This document shows positions 1 to 8,889 of a stretch of DNA of 64,000 nucleotides, piece by piece. The stretch lies in assembly GCF_001874525.1 (NCBI RefSeq), contig NZ_LKAQ01000004.1, positions 2,199,590 through 2,263,589 on the forward strand. Reading direction: 5' to 3'. The translations under genes and the position numbers were made by a program. Under the pieces are notes generated by a model. The model had not been told where the DNA came from. It saw only the letters and a program-made list of their open reading frames with translations, and made no database searches. Source of the stretch: Pseudodesulfovibrio hydrargyri. GTDB taxonomy: Bacteria; Desulfobacterota; Desulfovibrionia; Desulfovibrionales; Desulfovibrionaceae. Every line of letters begins with the position of its first letter. Position 1 is the first letter of the stretch.

Positions 1-414
1 ATGCGGGAACACATCCGGCTGAACGACGGCTACATCAAGGCCCTGGACACGGCCATCGGCCTGATGGACCCCGCCTTCGATCCCGGCACGGTCCTGCCCA
101 AGCGCCAGTACACCAAGAAGTTCAATCGAGGCGAACTGAAATCCCTGATCATCCGGACGCTGAAGGCGGCCGAAGGCGGCCCCCTGTCCACCAGGGCCAT
201 CACCGACCAGGTCATGGAACGCAAGGGCATGGCCGACGACTGCTGGACCGAAGTCCGCCGGGCGCTGATCAACTATGATGTCGTGGAAAAGATCGACGGC
301 GATCCCGACGACCATATGGAATACTGGTCCCTAGTGGGCTACGCCGCCAAGGGAAAGGATGGCGGCGATTCCAAGGAAGCGACCGCGGGGTTGCGTCTGC
401 TGCGTGACCAGTAG
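1..414 (+). CDS. Hypothetical protein, possibly 5'-truncated by the window edge
   Basis: A 137-residue reading frame begins with ATG at the first base of the window, so the true start may lie upstream. I recognise no family. The protein is charged and soluble-looking, with no signal peptide or membrane segment; residues about 44-95 could form a small helical or winged-helix-like fold, but no motif proves this. Its last 76 bases overlap the 3' end of the convergent transposase gene, so either its tail or the transposase tail is likely to be insertion-derived. Coding by base composition is plausible; function unknown. Confidence 0.45.
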   Translation: MREHIRLNDGYIKALDTAIGLMDPAFDPGTVLPKRQYTKKFNRGELKSLIIRTLKAAEGGPLSTRAITDQVMERKGMADDCWTEVRRALINYDVVEKIDGDPDDHMEYWSLVGYAAKGKDGGDSKEATAGLRLLRDQ

Positions 415-1397
415 CCCCTGAACGGGGAATCATCGGCCAGGGTGAGCATGCGGCCAAGCATGTCGAAGGCGATTCTGCCGTTGTCCCAGCGCCGGGTGTC
501 CTCCCGGTAGGCCACTTCGTTGGCGTAGAGTTCGAGATATTCCCGGCTGGCCCGGTGGATCTGCCCCTTGAACATGCGCCGGAACCGGGCGAAGAAGCTT
601 TCCGCCTGGTTGGTGTTCTCGCCCTCGGGGCCGCAATAGCAGATCTTGTGGTTGACCACCACCCGTTCGAAGTTGACCTGAAGATTGCCGTAGGCCGAGT
701 GCTCGTCCGAAACAATGGTGGATCCCGGCTGGACATTGTCCTCGACGTGATATTGGATGTCCTTGGCGTTTTCCTTGTCGATCACATACGTGAGCGTCCT
801 GGTCGCGCCTTTGCCCTTTTCCCCGGCTTGCCTGATGACCAGGATGCAGGATTCGGGCATGGAGGACTCCCGGTCCCCATCGGGCCTGTCCATGGCCCTG
901 TTGGCCGGCCGCTTGTACGGATTGAGGTATGCCCCGTCGGTCTGGATTTCGCCCTTCATGGCCGGTTGGTCATACCGGGTCCCCAGAAGCGCGCTCCGCA
1001 ACTTGTGGTACAGGGTGTACGCCGTCTTGTACTGGACATCCAAGTGGCGCATGAGCTGGGATGCGGACACACCTTTGACCGCATTCGCCAGCAGGACCAT
1101 GGCGATCAGGATGGTCTTGAGGGGCAGGTTGGAGGAATGCAGCCAGGTCCCGCTGGTCACCGAATAGGTGCGTCCGCAATCCTTGCACCGCCACTGCCGC
1201 CGCCCCTTGATGAAATAGTGGTCCACGCTTCCGCAAATCGGACAATACGGTTCGCCGCCGGTCTTCGGCCACCGCAATTCGCGGAAGGTCTTGAAGACGG
1301 TTTCCTCGTCCCATTCCGCGATCTGCGGGATGGACAGGCTGCGGGCTTTCGCCGACAGCAGGAAGTGCTGCTCGTGCGTGTGGTTTTTCGAGGGCAT
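339..1397 (-). mobile_element. IS1595-family (ISXO2-like) transposase
   Basis: The 352-residue product is a DDE-type transposase. The N-terminal third holds a zinc ribbon (Cys52, Cys55, Cys71, Cys74, in CPIC and CKDC), as usual for the IS1595 family. The ISXO2-like catalytic region follows: Asp154 in a TDGAYLNP context, Asp229 in VSDEHSAYG, and the Asn/Glu region in NTNQAESFFARF near 260-270. Length is normal for the family and the frame is open, so it may be active. The last 20 or so residues overlap a convergent gene and look atypical. I could not find convincing terminal inverted repeats or a target duplication, so element boundaries are unset. It borders a restriction-modification pair of lower GC. 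Confidence 0.88.
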
Positions 1398-1672
1398 TAC
1401 GGTCAGTATAAAGCATATTTTTTAACTTTTGTCAACTATTGCGAGCTGTTAGTTGTGTGCATTGTGAAATGTGGAACAAGTCGGGTAACCGGTTGAAATA
1501 CCGGCGAAGAGTTTATCTTTTTCTTTATTTCCGGCGGGTTGTATCCACTTTACCATGTCACCCTTTAATCGCTACCAGCATGTTGACTCGTTGTCGTGTT
1601 GGGAGATAGGCTAAACTGTCTTGAATATTAGGCGAATATGCTTACAGTGAAACATAATAGAAGGAACCTTGG

Positions 1673-2614
1673 GTGCCAAACAAAAAGGCTTTTTCAAATA
1701 TCGCACGCGATTGGGAACAGTTGCGGTCAATGGGAAACCACGAGAAGAAAGATTTATCTGACAAAGTGACCTATATCCTGTCGGATGCGATCCAGTGGCT
1801 GACGGAAATTGAACCCAATACACTTCACGCCGTTGTGACAGATCCGCCGTATGGATTGATTGAATACCAAGATAAAGACCACGAGAAACTAAAGAAGGGC
1901 AACGGTGGCGTTTGGAGAATTCCTCCGTCTTTTGATGGCGCAAAGCGAAATCCCTTGCCCCGGTTTACCGTCTTGTCGAAAGAGGAAATTGCAGGGCTGT
2001 ATAACTTTTTTGGCGCACTGGCATACGGCTTACAACGAGCGCTTGTGCCTGGCGGACACATCTTCATTGCCTCGAACCCACTTTTGTCATCATACACCTT
2101 TCATGCGTTTCAGCAGACCGGCCTAGAAAAACGGGCCGAGGTCATTCGCCTTGTCCAAACATTACGGGGGGGCGATCGGCCGAAAAACGCTGAAAAGGAA
2201 TTTCCCGACATTTCCGTGATGCCAAGATCGTGCTGGGAACCATGGGGAGTATTCAGAAAGCCTCTTGAAGGGACTGTGGCGAAAAACTTGCGTAAGTGGG
2301 GAACCGGTGGATTACGAAGGAAATCGAAAAGGGAACCTTTTAAGGACGTGATTACCTGCTCTCCTACACGGGGTATTGAAAAAAAGATTGCTCCGCATCC
2401 ATCTCTCAAGCCCCAACGCTTTTTACGGCAAATTGTTAGAGCGGCTTTGCCGATGGGGGAAGGGATAATATACGATCCTTTCGCTGGCAGTGGGTCCACC
2501 CTTGCGGCGGCCGAAGCTCTGGGGTATCACGCCATAGGAACGGATCGGGATTTTTCATATTATCAAATGGGTTGTGAAGCATTTGCAAAGTTGGTCGAAA
2601 TAAAGGTGAGTTAG
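1673..2614 (+). CDS. Site-specific DNA methyltransferase (beta-class, probably N6-adenine) of a type II R-M system
   Basis: The 313-residue product transfers methyl groups from S-adenosylmethionine to DNA. Catalytic motif IV, DPPY, is at residues 57-60 near the N terminus. The AdoMet-binding motif I, DPFAGSGS, is at 268-275 near the C terminus. This IV-then-I order defines the beta class, and DPPY rather than SPPY favours N6-adenine over N4-cytosine. The middle segment would recognise the target, which I cannot predict. Translation starts at a GTG preceded by AAGGA. The stop overlaps the start region of the next gene, implying an operon with its cognate nuclease. Codon use is AT-richer than the surrounding genome, a sign of transfer. 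Confidence 0.9.
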   Translation: MPNKKAFSNIARDWEQLRSMGNHEKKDLSDKVTYILSDAIQWLTEIEPNTLHAVVTDPPYGLIEYQDKDHEKLKKGNGGVWRIPPSFDGAKRNPLPRFTVLSKEEIAGLYNFFGALAYGLQRALVPGGHIFIASNPLLSSYTFHAFQQTGLEKRAEVIRLVQTLRGGDRPKNAEKEFPDISVMPRSCWEPWGVFRKPLEGTVAKNLRKWGTGGLRRKSKREPFKDVITCSPTRGIEKKIAPHPSLKPQRFLRQIVRAALPMGEGIIYDPFAGSGSTLAAAEALGYHAIGTDRDFSYYQMGCEAFAKLVEIKVS

Positions 2615-2616
2615 TG

Positions 2617-3618
2617 ATGTCGCCAGAAGATATTTTCCAGCAATTCCAGGAAGAATTCAAAAATAGAAAATTTATTGCAGGACTACTAATCGCCTTTATT
2701 GACCTATTTTTACATCTTGAAATCCACAAAATAGATGCGAACTCACTGGATGAACTCTTCAAAACATTTCCCCAGGTAACTGAACTGAAAGGGGGAAGGA
2801 GAGCTAATACTTTAATCGTCGAAAAGGAAGATGGAACCCAAGTCAGCGTTCGCAAGTTTTACGATGAGATAGAAAGGTTCTTTTTGGCGGACAAGAAAAG
2901 GTTCGATTACCCCAAGTGTGCTCCTCATGCCACCCAAGCATGGGGAGATTACGTTGGCTGGTTGAATTCTTTGGCCCGCTTTGACGAAAAAGAGTTAACA
3001 GATTTAAGAAAGCAAATTGTCGACTATGTCCTGGGAGTTCTAAAAAGCCATGCCTTCGACCCGGCATCAATCTCGTTGGAGCCACCCGTTTTTAAGATAT
3101 TGCTCACGCAATTTGACTTTTCTGCCCGTAAGGGGGAACCCACCGGCGCAGGGTACCAGGGTGTTGTTTTTGGGTTCCTTAGGGCCGACAATCCCCATTT
3201 ACAGATCGAGATTGAAAAAGTCAGGACTGGATCCAAGCGACTCCAACGGATCGGGGATATCGACGGATGGGAAGGTAAGCGACTCGCCATTTCTGCTGAA
3301 GTAAAGCATTTCCATGTCCAAGAAAGCGATATTCCCGATTTTGCATCATTCGCAAATGAAGTAACCGTCCGTGGTGCTATTGGAATGATCGTCGCTTTGG
3401 GTTTTGAGAAAGAAGCGGAAGATCAAATAATCGAAATGGGACTGTTTCCATTAGATATTCGCGGGATGTTGACGATAGTAAACTTGTGGGATCCATTGAA
3501 GCAACGGACGGCAATGTCTTCTTTCGAATATTATGCAAACCATGTGGAAAAAAATGCTTCGCTGTCAGAGCGCATCAAGAATTTTCTAGACGGTATCAAA
3601 AACGATATCGAATCTTAA
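2617..3618 (+). CDS. Probable type II restriction endonuclease
   Basis: This roughly 333-residue protein follows the methyltransferase directly. ATG at 2617 is preceded by AAGGTGAG; a GTG at 2614 overlapping the methylase stop is an alternative. I infer a restriction enzyme from this position and from a candidate PD-(D/E)XK core: Asp at about residue 217 in GDIDGW, then SAEVK at about 227-231 (Glu229, Lys231). I do not recognise the subfamily with certainty; a SacI-like family is one possibility. There are no membrane segments. GC is low like that of its partner. The function is an inference from context plus a short motif. Confidence 0.65.
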   Translation: MSPEDIFQQFQEEFKNRKFIAGLLIAFIDLFLHLEIHKIDANSLDELFKTFPQVTELKGGRRANTLIVEKEDGTQVSVRKFYDEIERFFLADKKRFDYPKCAPHATQAWGDYVGWLNSLARFDEKELTDLRKQIVDYVLGVLKSHAFDPASISLEPPVFKILLTQFDFSARKGEPTGAGYQGVVFGFLRADNPHLQIEIEKVRTGSKRLQRIGDIDGWEGKRLAISAEVKHFHVQESDIPDFASFANEVTVRGAIGMIVALGFEKEAEDQIIEMGLFPLDIRGMLTIVNLWDPLKQRTAMSSFEYYANHVEKNASLSERIKNFLDGIKNDIES

Positions 3619-3625
3619 TGCGAAA

Positions 3626-3660
3626 AGAGGGGGGGACAAGCGCAGTGCCTGTCCCTCCCT
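3626..3660. terminator. Hairpin between convergent genes
   Basis: An imperfect inverted repeat pairs the AGGGGGGGACA side with the TGTCCCTCCCT side. It lies between the nuclease gene (+) and the exported protein gene (-), where a bidirectional terminator is expected. No strong T-tract follows. Confidence 0.5.
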
Positions 3661-3664
3661 TGTG

Positions 3665-4645
3665 TCAAATGGAGATCCTGATCAGGGCCAGGAGATCCAG
3701 CGCCTCCCTCATCTTCTTTTTTTGAACCTTGGGAACCGTGAAATCGCGGATCCCCCTGCTTCCCTGAAAGCGGATGATGCATTCTCTGGAACCGGCGATC
3801 TTGTCGGCCAGGATGCCGTATTCGCCTTCCAGGCTTTCGTCCCGGTATTCCCATATACTGTCGCTGTTGAATCGCTCGAAGGCCCCGACGGGTGATGTAT
3901 AGCGGTAATCGTCGGCCAAGACGCCGAACTGGTCGATGAAGAGCCAACTGTCGGCATGGTAGCGAATTTTCAGGCGGCCCCACACGTCATTGCCCATCCT
4001 GCCCAAGTAGACGGACACGTTTGTCTTGTAGCCGGTATTGTCCTTAATGAAGAACTTGTCGTCGAACTTATGGTATTCGAGGTCGTAGGCGAGGAGGGCT
4101 TCGGCGATCCTGACTTGATTCCTTTTTAGCGTGGATACGAAACGGCGGATTTGCGTAATTTTTTCAAGTCCGTGTTTCGTGCCGTCGGCGAGAATCACCA
4201 TCCTCCAATGGGGGTTGTAATCCTTGATCACGACGGAGCTTCCGGGAACGAGCGGTTTGCCTTTTTCGTCCATGGCAGCCTTATAGTCGGAATACCACTG
4301 GATCTGGTCTTCCGTGAATAGGCTGTCGATATCGGCATCCAGAGTCATTTTGTAATACAGCACGTCTCCGTTTTCCATGACGACCTTGTGGTATGGGAAA
4401 ATGCCCAAAACCATGGTGGGGGGGCCGTCACTTTCAAAATACCCCTTCATCAGGGAATATTTGGTCCCGTCCTTGACCACACCGGAGAGCTTGGGTTCGA
4501 CGAGGAAGTGTTTCATTGCGTATTTGTAATCGTGAGTAAGGATGAACTCCGGCCTGTCCCCAGGGGAGTATTTTTCAGCTTGGGCGGAGACTGCCATGGT
4601 CATGATGATGACCAGCATCAGACAAAGGGAAATGGCTTTTCGCAT
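3665..4645 (-). CDS. Exported hypothetical protein
   Basis: The 326-residue product has a clear Sec signal peptide: MRKAIS, a hydrophobic core to about residue 20, then a VSAQA cleavage site near residue 23. The mature protein, rich in aromatic and charged residues, should be periplasmic. I recognise no domain. Parts resemble a set of short beta-strand modules, but no repeat is clear. The gene stands alone between a convergent nuclease gene and a 423-base noncoding stretch. GC is intermediate, between the R-M pair and the core genome. Function unknown. Confidence 0.7.
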   Translation of the reverse strand: MRKAISLCLMLVIIMTMAVSAQAEKYSPGDRPEFILTHDYKYAMKHFLVEPKLSGVVKDGTKYSLMKGYFESDGPPTMVLGIFPYHKVVMENGDVLYYKMTLDADIDSLFTEDQIQWYSDYKAAMDEKGKPLVPGSSVVIKDYNPHWRMVILADGTKHGLEKITQIRRFVSTLKRNQVRIAEALLAYDLEYHKFDDKFFIKDNTGYKTNVSVYLGRMGNDVWGRLKIRYHADSWLFIDQFGVLADDYRYTSPVGAFERFNSDSIWEYRDESLEGEYGILADKIAGSRECIIRFQGSRGIRDFTVPKVQKKKMREALDLLALIRISI

Positions 4646-5068
4646 AGGAAACTCCTGCGGTGTGTTGTTCCTTTCCCGCCCGAAAAGGAAAGTGAAGACG
4701 ATGGTGGTCGAATCGTTCGGCCACTATGTCTATTTTCGCATTACGAACAAGCGAAAAGCAAGTTTTGAAATGGCGAATTTATCAAGAAAAACGAGATGTT
4801 CTGCTTTAAGATGACGGTCGAATAGAAAGTGTAGTCATATAGCAAGAACGCACCGTTTCCGGGGCGTTCTTGCTACTTCCCTAGCCGGTCTTCCCGACCG
4901 TCGAAGATCAGGTGGGCCTGATCCCGATTGTCCCGGCGAACGCTTTCAATGTGGTCAGAGCCAAATGAACTTCAACGGCCTTGCAAGCAGGGCATCAGGG
5001 TTGACTCATGTCACAGGATGCAGTCCTCCTTGCGCCCCACCTTTGCGGATGTCCCGGCTAGGCATATA
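4646..5068. other. Noncoding stretch with one strong hairpin
   Basis: No convincing gene is seen in these 423 bases. The first half should hold the promoter of the exported protein (minus strand). The only clear structure is the hairpin at 4840-4875. The last 190 bases lead to the 3' end of the AT-rich orphan gene. Confidence 0.5.
4840..4875. terminator. Perfect 12-bp hairpin, terminator-like
   Basis: TAGCAAGAACGC (4840-4851) pairs perfectly with GCGTTCTTGCTA (4864-4875) across a 12-base loop. No T-tract follows on either strand and no gene ends close by, so its role is uncertain. It may be a remnant of a mobile unit. Confidence 0.4.
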
Positions 5069-5989
5069 TCAGGGGCTTGATCTCCCATCGATAGGGCGGA
5101 ACAGCCTGTAATCGCTCACTGATCCTGTTTTTTGCTCGACTCTTTTTTCTTGTCGAGCTAGGGTCGTATTGGTGGGAAATGGGAAAAAAATAGGCGGCAA
5201 CCTGCCGTCATCATTGATTTGTGTGAATCCTACATAATACCGTTTAACTTCATAAATAACAGTATCACCAATTGCGCTTTGCCAATCTCTGTAAATCAGA
5301 GCTTGCTTTGGTGATAAAATATTTTTAGCTCGTTCTATGGTCTCAAAAAGTATTTCATCAGACAAGAATTGTGATCTAGTACAAGAACATAGAGCGTTTG
5401 CGACATCGCGGATAGATTCTTTTAATTCTGTTTTGCTGCTATCTCGAAGGGTATTGCCAAAAATGAGATTTCTGGCTTGGTCGCATTTTCTAGCAATCGA
5501 AGCTAATTCGCCCGGTTCATTGGGTAAATCGATTGCCCAAAGCGAGGATAAGCCTCTAATAATAGCAACTTCAACATGTGGACCGTCTGCAAGAGATGAT
5601 TCAAATTTTGCAACAAGATGACTTAGTGTGGAGTCTCTGGTGGAATGGTTTAGTAAGATGCTAGATTGTTCTAACTTTAGTGCTCTAATCCAACCAATAA
5701 GACTTGCTAATCTGTATACAGAGCTATTGAATTTGTATTCATTAAATGTATTAGTTCTATTAACTTGTTTAAGATAGTCATGCCTTTGGTCTACTATCAT
5801 TTCACGCAATCTATAGAAAAGACTAAGTGCAGAGTTTGCCAAGGGGTAAGAATATCGTTCTGTTAGAGATTTAATTTCCTCAGCTTTTGATTTTTTATGT
5901 TTTAAATACGGTAGGGAGATGTCTTTTACTAAAGTCGTAAGTATCGCTGCTCCTGCACCAATAATAGCTGCTTGGGTCGAGGGATCCAT
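5069..5989 (-). CDS. AT-rich orphan hypothetical protein
   Basis: The 306-residue product has a short hydrophobic N-terminal segment (about residues 7-26, rich in Ala, Ile and Gly) that could anchor it in the membrane. A charged, mostly helical domain follows. No family is recognised. Base composition is far more AT-rich than the neighbouring trp genes, and the 100 bases upstream are very AT-rich, both typical of recently acquired DNA. Similar anchor-plus-helical architecture occurs in some phage-defence proteins, but nothing here proves such a role. Confidence 0.6.
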   Translation of the reverse strand: MDPSTQAAIIGAGAAILTTLVKDISLPYLKHKKSKAEEIKSLTERYSYPLANSALSLFYRLREMIVDQRHDYLKQVNRTNTFNEYKFNSSVYRLASLIGWIRALKLEQSSILLNHSTRDSTLSHLVAKFESSLADGPHVEVAIIRGLSSLWAIDLPNEPGELASIARKCDQARNLIFGNTLRDSSKTELKESIRDVANALCSCTRSQFLSDEILFETIERAKNILSPKQALIYRDWQSAIGDTVIYEVKRYYVGFTQINDDGRLPPIFFPFPTNTTLARQEKRVEQKTGSVSDYRLFRPIDGRSSP

Positions 5990-6095
5990 ACATACTCCCT
6001 AAAAAGTTATTAAGAAATAATTATTATATTTTATACACAAAGCGTTGCTGTGTAAAGGTATGGCGAATTTGTGTTGGATTAGGGAGTGAGCTCAC

Positions 6096-6212
6096 CCGCG
6101 AAGCGGCTATAAGAAGTTTAGGAAGGGAGAGAGGATGGGGGTCCGGGGGAAGGGGAGAGGGACAACCCTTTTCAAAGGGTTTCCCTCTCCCCTTCCCCCG
6201 GCCGCCGGAGGC
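6096..6212 (-). repeat. Dispersed bipartite hairpin element, copy R1
   Basis: Read on the minus strand just after the trpA stop. It has a GCCTCCGGCGGCC box, a long hairpin (6143-6201, arms of about 20 bp), the CTTCCTAAACTTC box, and the small CCGC-TTC-GCGG hairpin (6096-6106). It probably terminates the trp operon. Seven related copies occur in this window. Confidence 0.8.
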
Positions 6213-6216
6213 CTTC

Positions 6217-6978
6217 TTACTTCCACGGCTCCATAAAGGAGTCGCTGGAGTGGCCGGATTCGATGTGGGAGATGAGGGCGGAGCCGAACACGGCGGCGTC
6301 CATGAGGCCGTCGAACTCTTTGAGCTGGTCCGGGTGCTTGATGCCGAAGCCGAGGGCGACGGGGATGTCGAAGACTTCCTTGGCCTCGGCCAGTTTTTCC
6401 TTGATGCGCGCGGGCAGGGACTCGCGCTGGCCGGTGGTGCCGAGCACGGACACGAAGTAGCAGAACCCTTGGGCGCCGTCGGCGTAGAGCTTCATGCGCT
6501 CCTTGGTGGTGTTCAGGCCGACCAGGGGGACGAGGGCGACGTTGTGGGGTTCTATCGCGTCCTTGACGAATTGGGATTCCTCAAGGGGCATGTCCGCGAT
6601 GATCAGTCCGGACACCCCGGCGGCTTCGCAGTCCGCGCCGAACTTGTCCAGGCCGTACTGGTAGACCGGGTTGAGATAGCCCATGAGCAGCAGGGCGGCC
6701 TTGAATTGGCCCTTGCGCTTCTTGAGCTCGGTCAGAATCCAGGTCAGGTTGATGCCGTCCTCAAGACATTGGAGAGACGCCTTTTCGACCACCGGGCCGT
6801 CGGCCACGGGGTCGGAGAAGGGCATGCCGATCTCGATGACGGACGCGCCCGCCGCGTCGAGCTCCTCCATCTCCTTCCAGAATTGCTCGCGGTCCGGAAA
6901 CCCGGCGGGCAGGAACGGAATGAGCCCGACCTTCCCTTGGCTCCGGGCCTCTTCTATCTTCACTTGCATTTTATTCAT
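6217..6978 (-). CDS. trpA: Tryptophan synthase alpha subunit
   Basis: Cleaves indole-3-glycerol phosphate to indole and glyceraldehyde 3-phosphate; indole passes to the beta subunit. The 253-residue product shows the TIM-barrel signatures GLIPFLPAGFPD near the N terminus, the EIGMPFSDPVADGP segment with its catalytic Glu and Asp, and GFGIKHPDQL near the phosphate-binding end. The ATG at 6978 follows AAAAGGA. It is the last gene of the trp operon and is separated from trpB by a dispersed hairpin element, an unusual gap for two subunits of one complex. Confidence 0.96.
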   Translation of the reverse strand: MNKMQVKIEEARSQGKVGLIPFLPAGFPDREQFWKEMEELDAAGASVIEIGMPFSDPVADGPVVEKASLQCLEDGINLTWILTELKKRKGQFKAALLLMGYLNPVYQYGLDKFGADCEAAGVSGLIIADMPLEESQFVKDAIEPHNVALVPLVGLNTTKERMKLYADGAQGFCYFVSVLGTTGQRESLPARIKEKLAEAKEVFDIPVALGFGIKHPDQLKEFDGLMDAAVFGSALISHIESGHSSDSFMEPWK

Positions 6979-7007
6979 TTTTTATCCTTTTCCCGGCGCA
7001 CCCGCTT

Positions 7008-7080
7008 GCGCGAAGCGCACCCAAAAAGTTTTGGAGATTCTTAAGAACCTTTTCCAAAAGGTTCTTAAGCCGCCGGAGGC
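7008..7080 (-). repeat. Dispersed bipartite hairpin element, copy R2, between trpB and trpA
   Basis: Minus-strand orientation, starting six bases after trpB. Its hairpin is a different sequence from that of R1: CTTAAGAACCTTTT (7040-7053) pairs perfectly with 7056-7069. The CCAAAACTTTTTG box and the small GCGC-TTC-GCGC hairpin (7008-7018) are kept. Being inside the operon, it cannot be a fully efficient terminator. Confidence 0.78.
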
Positions 7081-7085
7081 ATTCT

Positions 7086-8249
7086 TTACAGAATCTGGTC
7101 GAGTATCCCCAGGTCCTTGTCGCCGCGTCCGGACAGGCAGACGAGCACGGACTTGCCTTGCAGTTGTTCCCGGTTCTCGATGGCGTAGGCCACGGCGTGG
7201 GACGATTCCAGGGCCGGGATGATGCCTTCGCGCCTTGACAGGACCTTGAAGGCGTTGATGGCCTGGGAATCGTTGATGGTCGTGTAGTCCACGCGGCCGA
7301 TGGCGTCGAGGTGGGCGTGTTCCGGGCCCACGCCGGGGTAGTCCAGCCCGGGCGCGATGGAGTGGGACGGCTCGATCTGGCCGTCCTTGGTCTGGAGCAG
7401 CTTGGTCATCATGCCGTGCAGCACGCCGTCGGTGCCGTGGTCGATGGGCGCGGAGCTGTAGCAGCCCGGCTCGCCGGTTCCGGCGGCCTCGACGCCCACG
7501 ATCCTGACGGATTCGTCCGGGACGAAGTTGTGGAACATGCCGATGGCGTTGGACCCGCCGCCCACGCAGGCCACGACCACGTCGGGCAGCTTGCCTTCAT
7601 TGCGGGCCATGAACTGTTCGCGCGCCTCCTTGGAAATGATCTGCTGGAACTCGCGGACCAGGGTGGGGAAGGGGTGCGGCCCGGCGGCGGTGCCGAAGCA
7701 GTAGTGGGTGGTCTCCTGGTCGGACAGCCAGCGGCGCAGGGCCGCGTTGATGGCGTCCTTGAGGGTCTTGGTGCCGGACTCCACGGCCACGATCTCCGCG
7801 CCCATGAGGCGCATGCGGCCCACGTTGGGGGCCTGGCGGACCACGTCGGTGGCCCCCATGTAGATGACGGCCTTCATGTCGAGCATGGCGGCGGCGACCG
7901 TGGTGGCCACGCCGTGCATGCCCGCGCCGGTCTCGGCCAGGAGGACGTCCTTGCCCATCATCTTGGCCAGCAGCCCCTGGCCCAGGGTGTTGTTGATCTT
8001 GTGCGCGCCCGAGTGGTTGAGGTCCTCGCGCTTGAGCCAGAGGTCCAGGCCGAGGTCCTTGGACAGGTTCGGGCAGTAGGTGATGGCCGACGGGCGGCCC
8101 ACGTTTTCCTTGAGCATGTTCGTGAAGCGGGTCTGAAACTCCTCGCTGGGGAGGATGGTCTTCATGGCCTCTTCGAGCTCGATGAGCGGCGGCATGAGCA
8201 GCTCGGGGATGAACTGCCCGCCGAAATCGCCGAAGTATCCTTTCTTCAT
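7086..8249 (-). CDS. trpB: Tryptophan synthase beta subunit
   Basis: A PLP enzyme that condenses indole with serine to give tryptophan. The 387-residue length is normal for the TrpB1 class. The PLP lysine lies in HKINNTLGQ (about residue 82), and the glycine-rich phosphate loop GGGSNAIG is near residue 225. The start MKKGYFGDFGGQFIPE is typical of the family. It is cotranscribed with trpF, nine bases upstream. Confidence 0.97.
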   Translation of the reverse strand: MKKGYFGDFGGQFIPELLMPPLIELEEAMKTILPSEEFQTRFTNMLKENVGRPSAITYCPNLSKDLGLDLWLKREDLNHSGAHKINNTLGQGLLAKMMGKDVLLAETGAGMHGVATTVAAAMLDMKAVIYMGATDVVRQAPNVGRMRLMGAEIVAVESGTKTLKDAINAALRRWLSDQETTHYCFGTAAGPHPFPTLVREFQQIISKEAREQFMARNEGKLPDVVVACVGGGSNAIGMFHNFVPDESVRIVGVEAAGTGEPGCYSSAPIDHGTDGVLHGMMTKLLQTKDGQIEPSHSIAPGLDYPGVGPEHAHLDAIGRVDYTTINDSQAINAFKVLSRREGIIPALESSHAVAYAIENREQLQGKSVLVCLSGRGDKDLGILDQIL

Positions 8250-8258
8250 GATGAATCC

Positions 8259-8885
8259 TTATTCCATTTCCGCGAGAATCCGGAAGACTTCCCGCAGCTT
8301 GGTCTCGTCCTTGATGCCCGGCGTCTTTTCCACGCCGGAATTGATGTCCAGGCCGGATGGGTTCACGGCCAGGGCCTCGCGGATATTGTCCGGGCCGAGG
8401 CCGCCCGCAAGGAACCAAGGTGTTTGTATTTCAATGTCTTGCAGCATCGCAAGATCAATGGATTTGCCGGTGCCGCCCTGGCCTTTGGTCCCCGCGTCCA
8501 GGAGGAAGTGGCCGCAGGTCTCGGAGTAGTTCTCGAGGTCCCGCAGCAGGGCCTGGGGCGAGGGGTAGGTGTCGGGCCAGAAGGCCCGGATGACCCGGTC
8601 CGGGCCGATCTTCCAGCAGAAGTCCACGTCCTGTCCGCCGTGCAGCTGGGCCGCGTGCAGCCCGCAGCGGTCCATGGTCTCAAGGACCTCTTCGGCGGTC
8701 TGGTTGACGAACACCCCGACCTTGGAGGCCCTGCCGGTCTTGACCGAGGCCACGAAGTCCGGGTCCGCGTTGCGGGGGCTCTTGGGGTGGAAGATGAACC
8801 CGAGCAGGTCCACGCCGAGGCTTACGCAGAGCTCGACGTCTTGCATGCGGGTCATGCCGCAGACCTTGACCAGGGGGCGTGCCAT
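8259..8885 (-). CDS. trpF: Phosphoribosylanthranilate isomerase
   Basis: Converts N-(5-phosphoribosyl)anthranilate to CdRP. The 208-residue TIM barrel starts with VKVCGMTRMQD, the conserved KxCG motif that contains the catalytic Cys. The catalytic Asp lies in the LLDAGTKGQGGTGK loop, and GGLGPDNI near residue 160 is the phosphate site. Four bases separate it from trpC upstream. TrpC and TrpF are separate polypeptides here, not fused as in enterobacteria. Confidence 0.95.
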   Translation of the reverse strand: MARPLVKVCGMTRMQDVELCVSLGVDLLGFIFHPKSPRNADPDFVASVKTGRASKVGVFVNQTAEEVLETMDRCGLHAAQLHGGQDVDFCWKIGPDRVIRAFWPDTYPSPQALLRDLENYSETCGHFLLDAGTKGQGGTGKSIDLAMLQDIEIQTPWFLAGGLGPDNIREALAVNPSGLDINSGVEKTPGIKDETKLREVFRILAEME

Positions 8886-8889
8886 TCTG

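Noticed and set aside
300..1500. Terminal inverted repeats of the IS1595 element
   Set aside because: A partial match between TGACC-containing stretches near 400 and 1400 is no better than chance, so no boundaries were set.
1583..1612. Promoter of the R-M pair
   Set aside because: TTGACT with TAGGCT at 18-base spacing is too weak to list as a feature.
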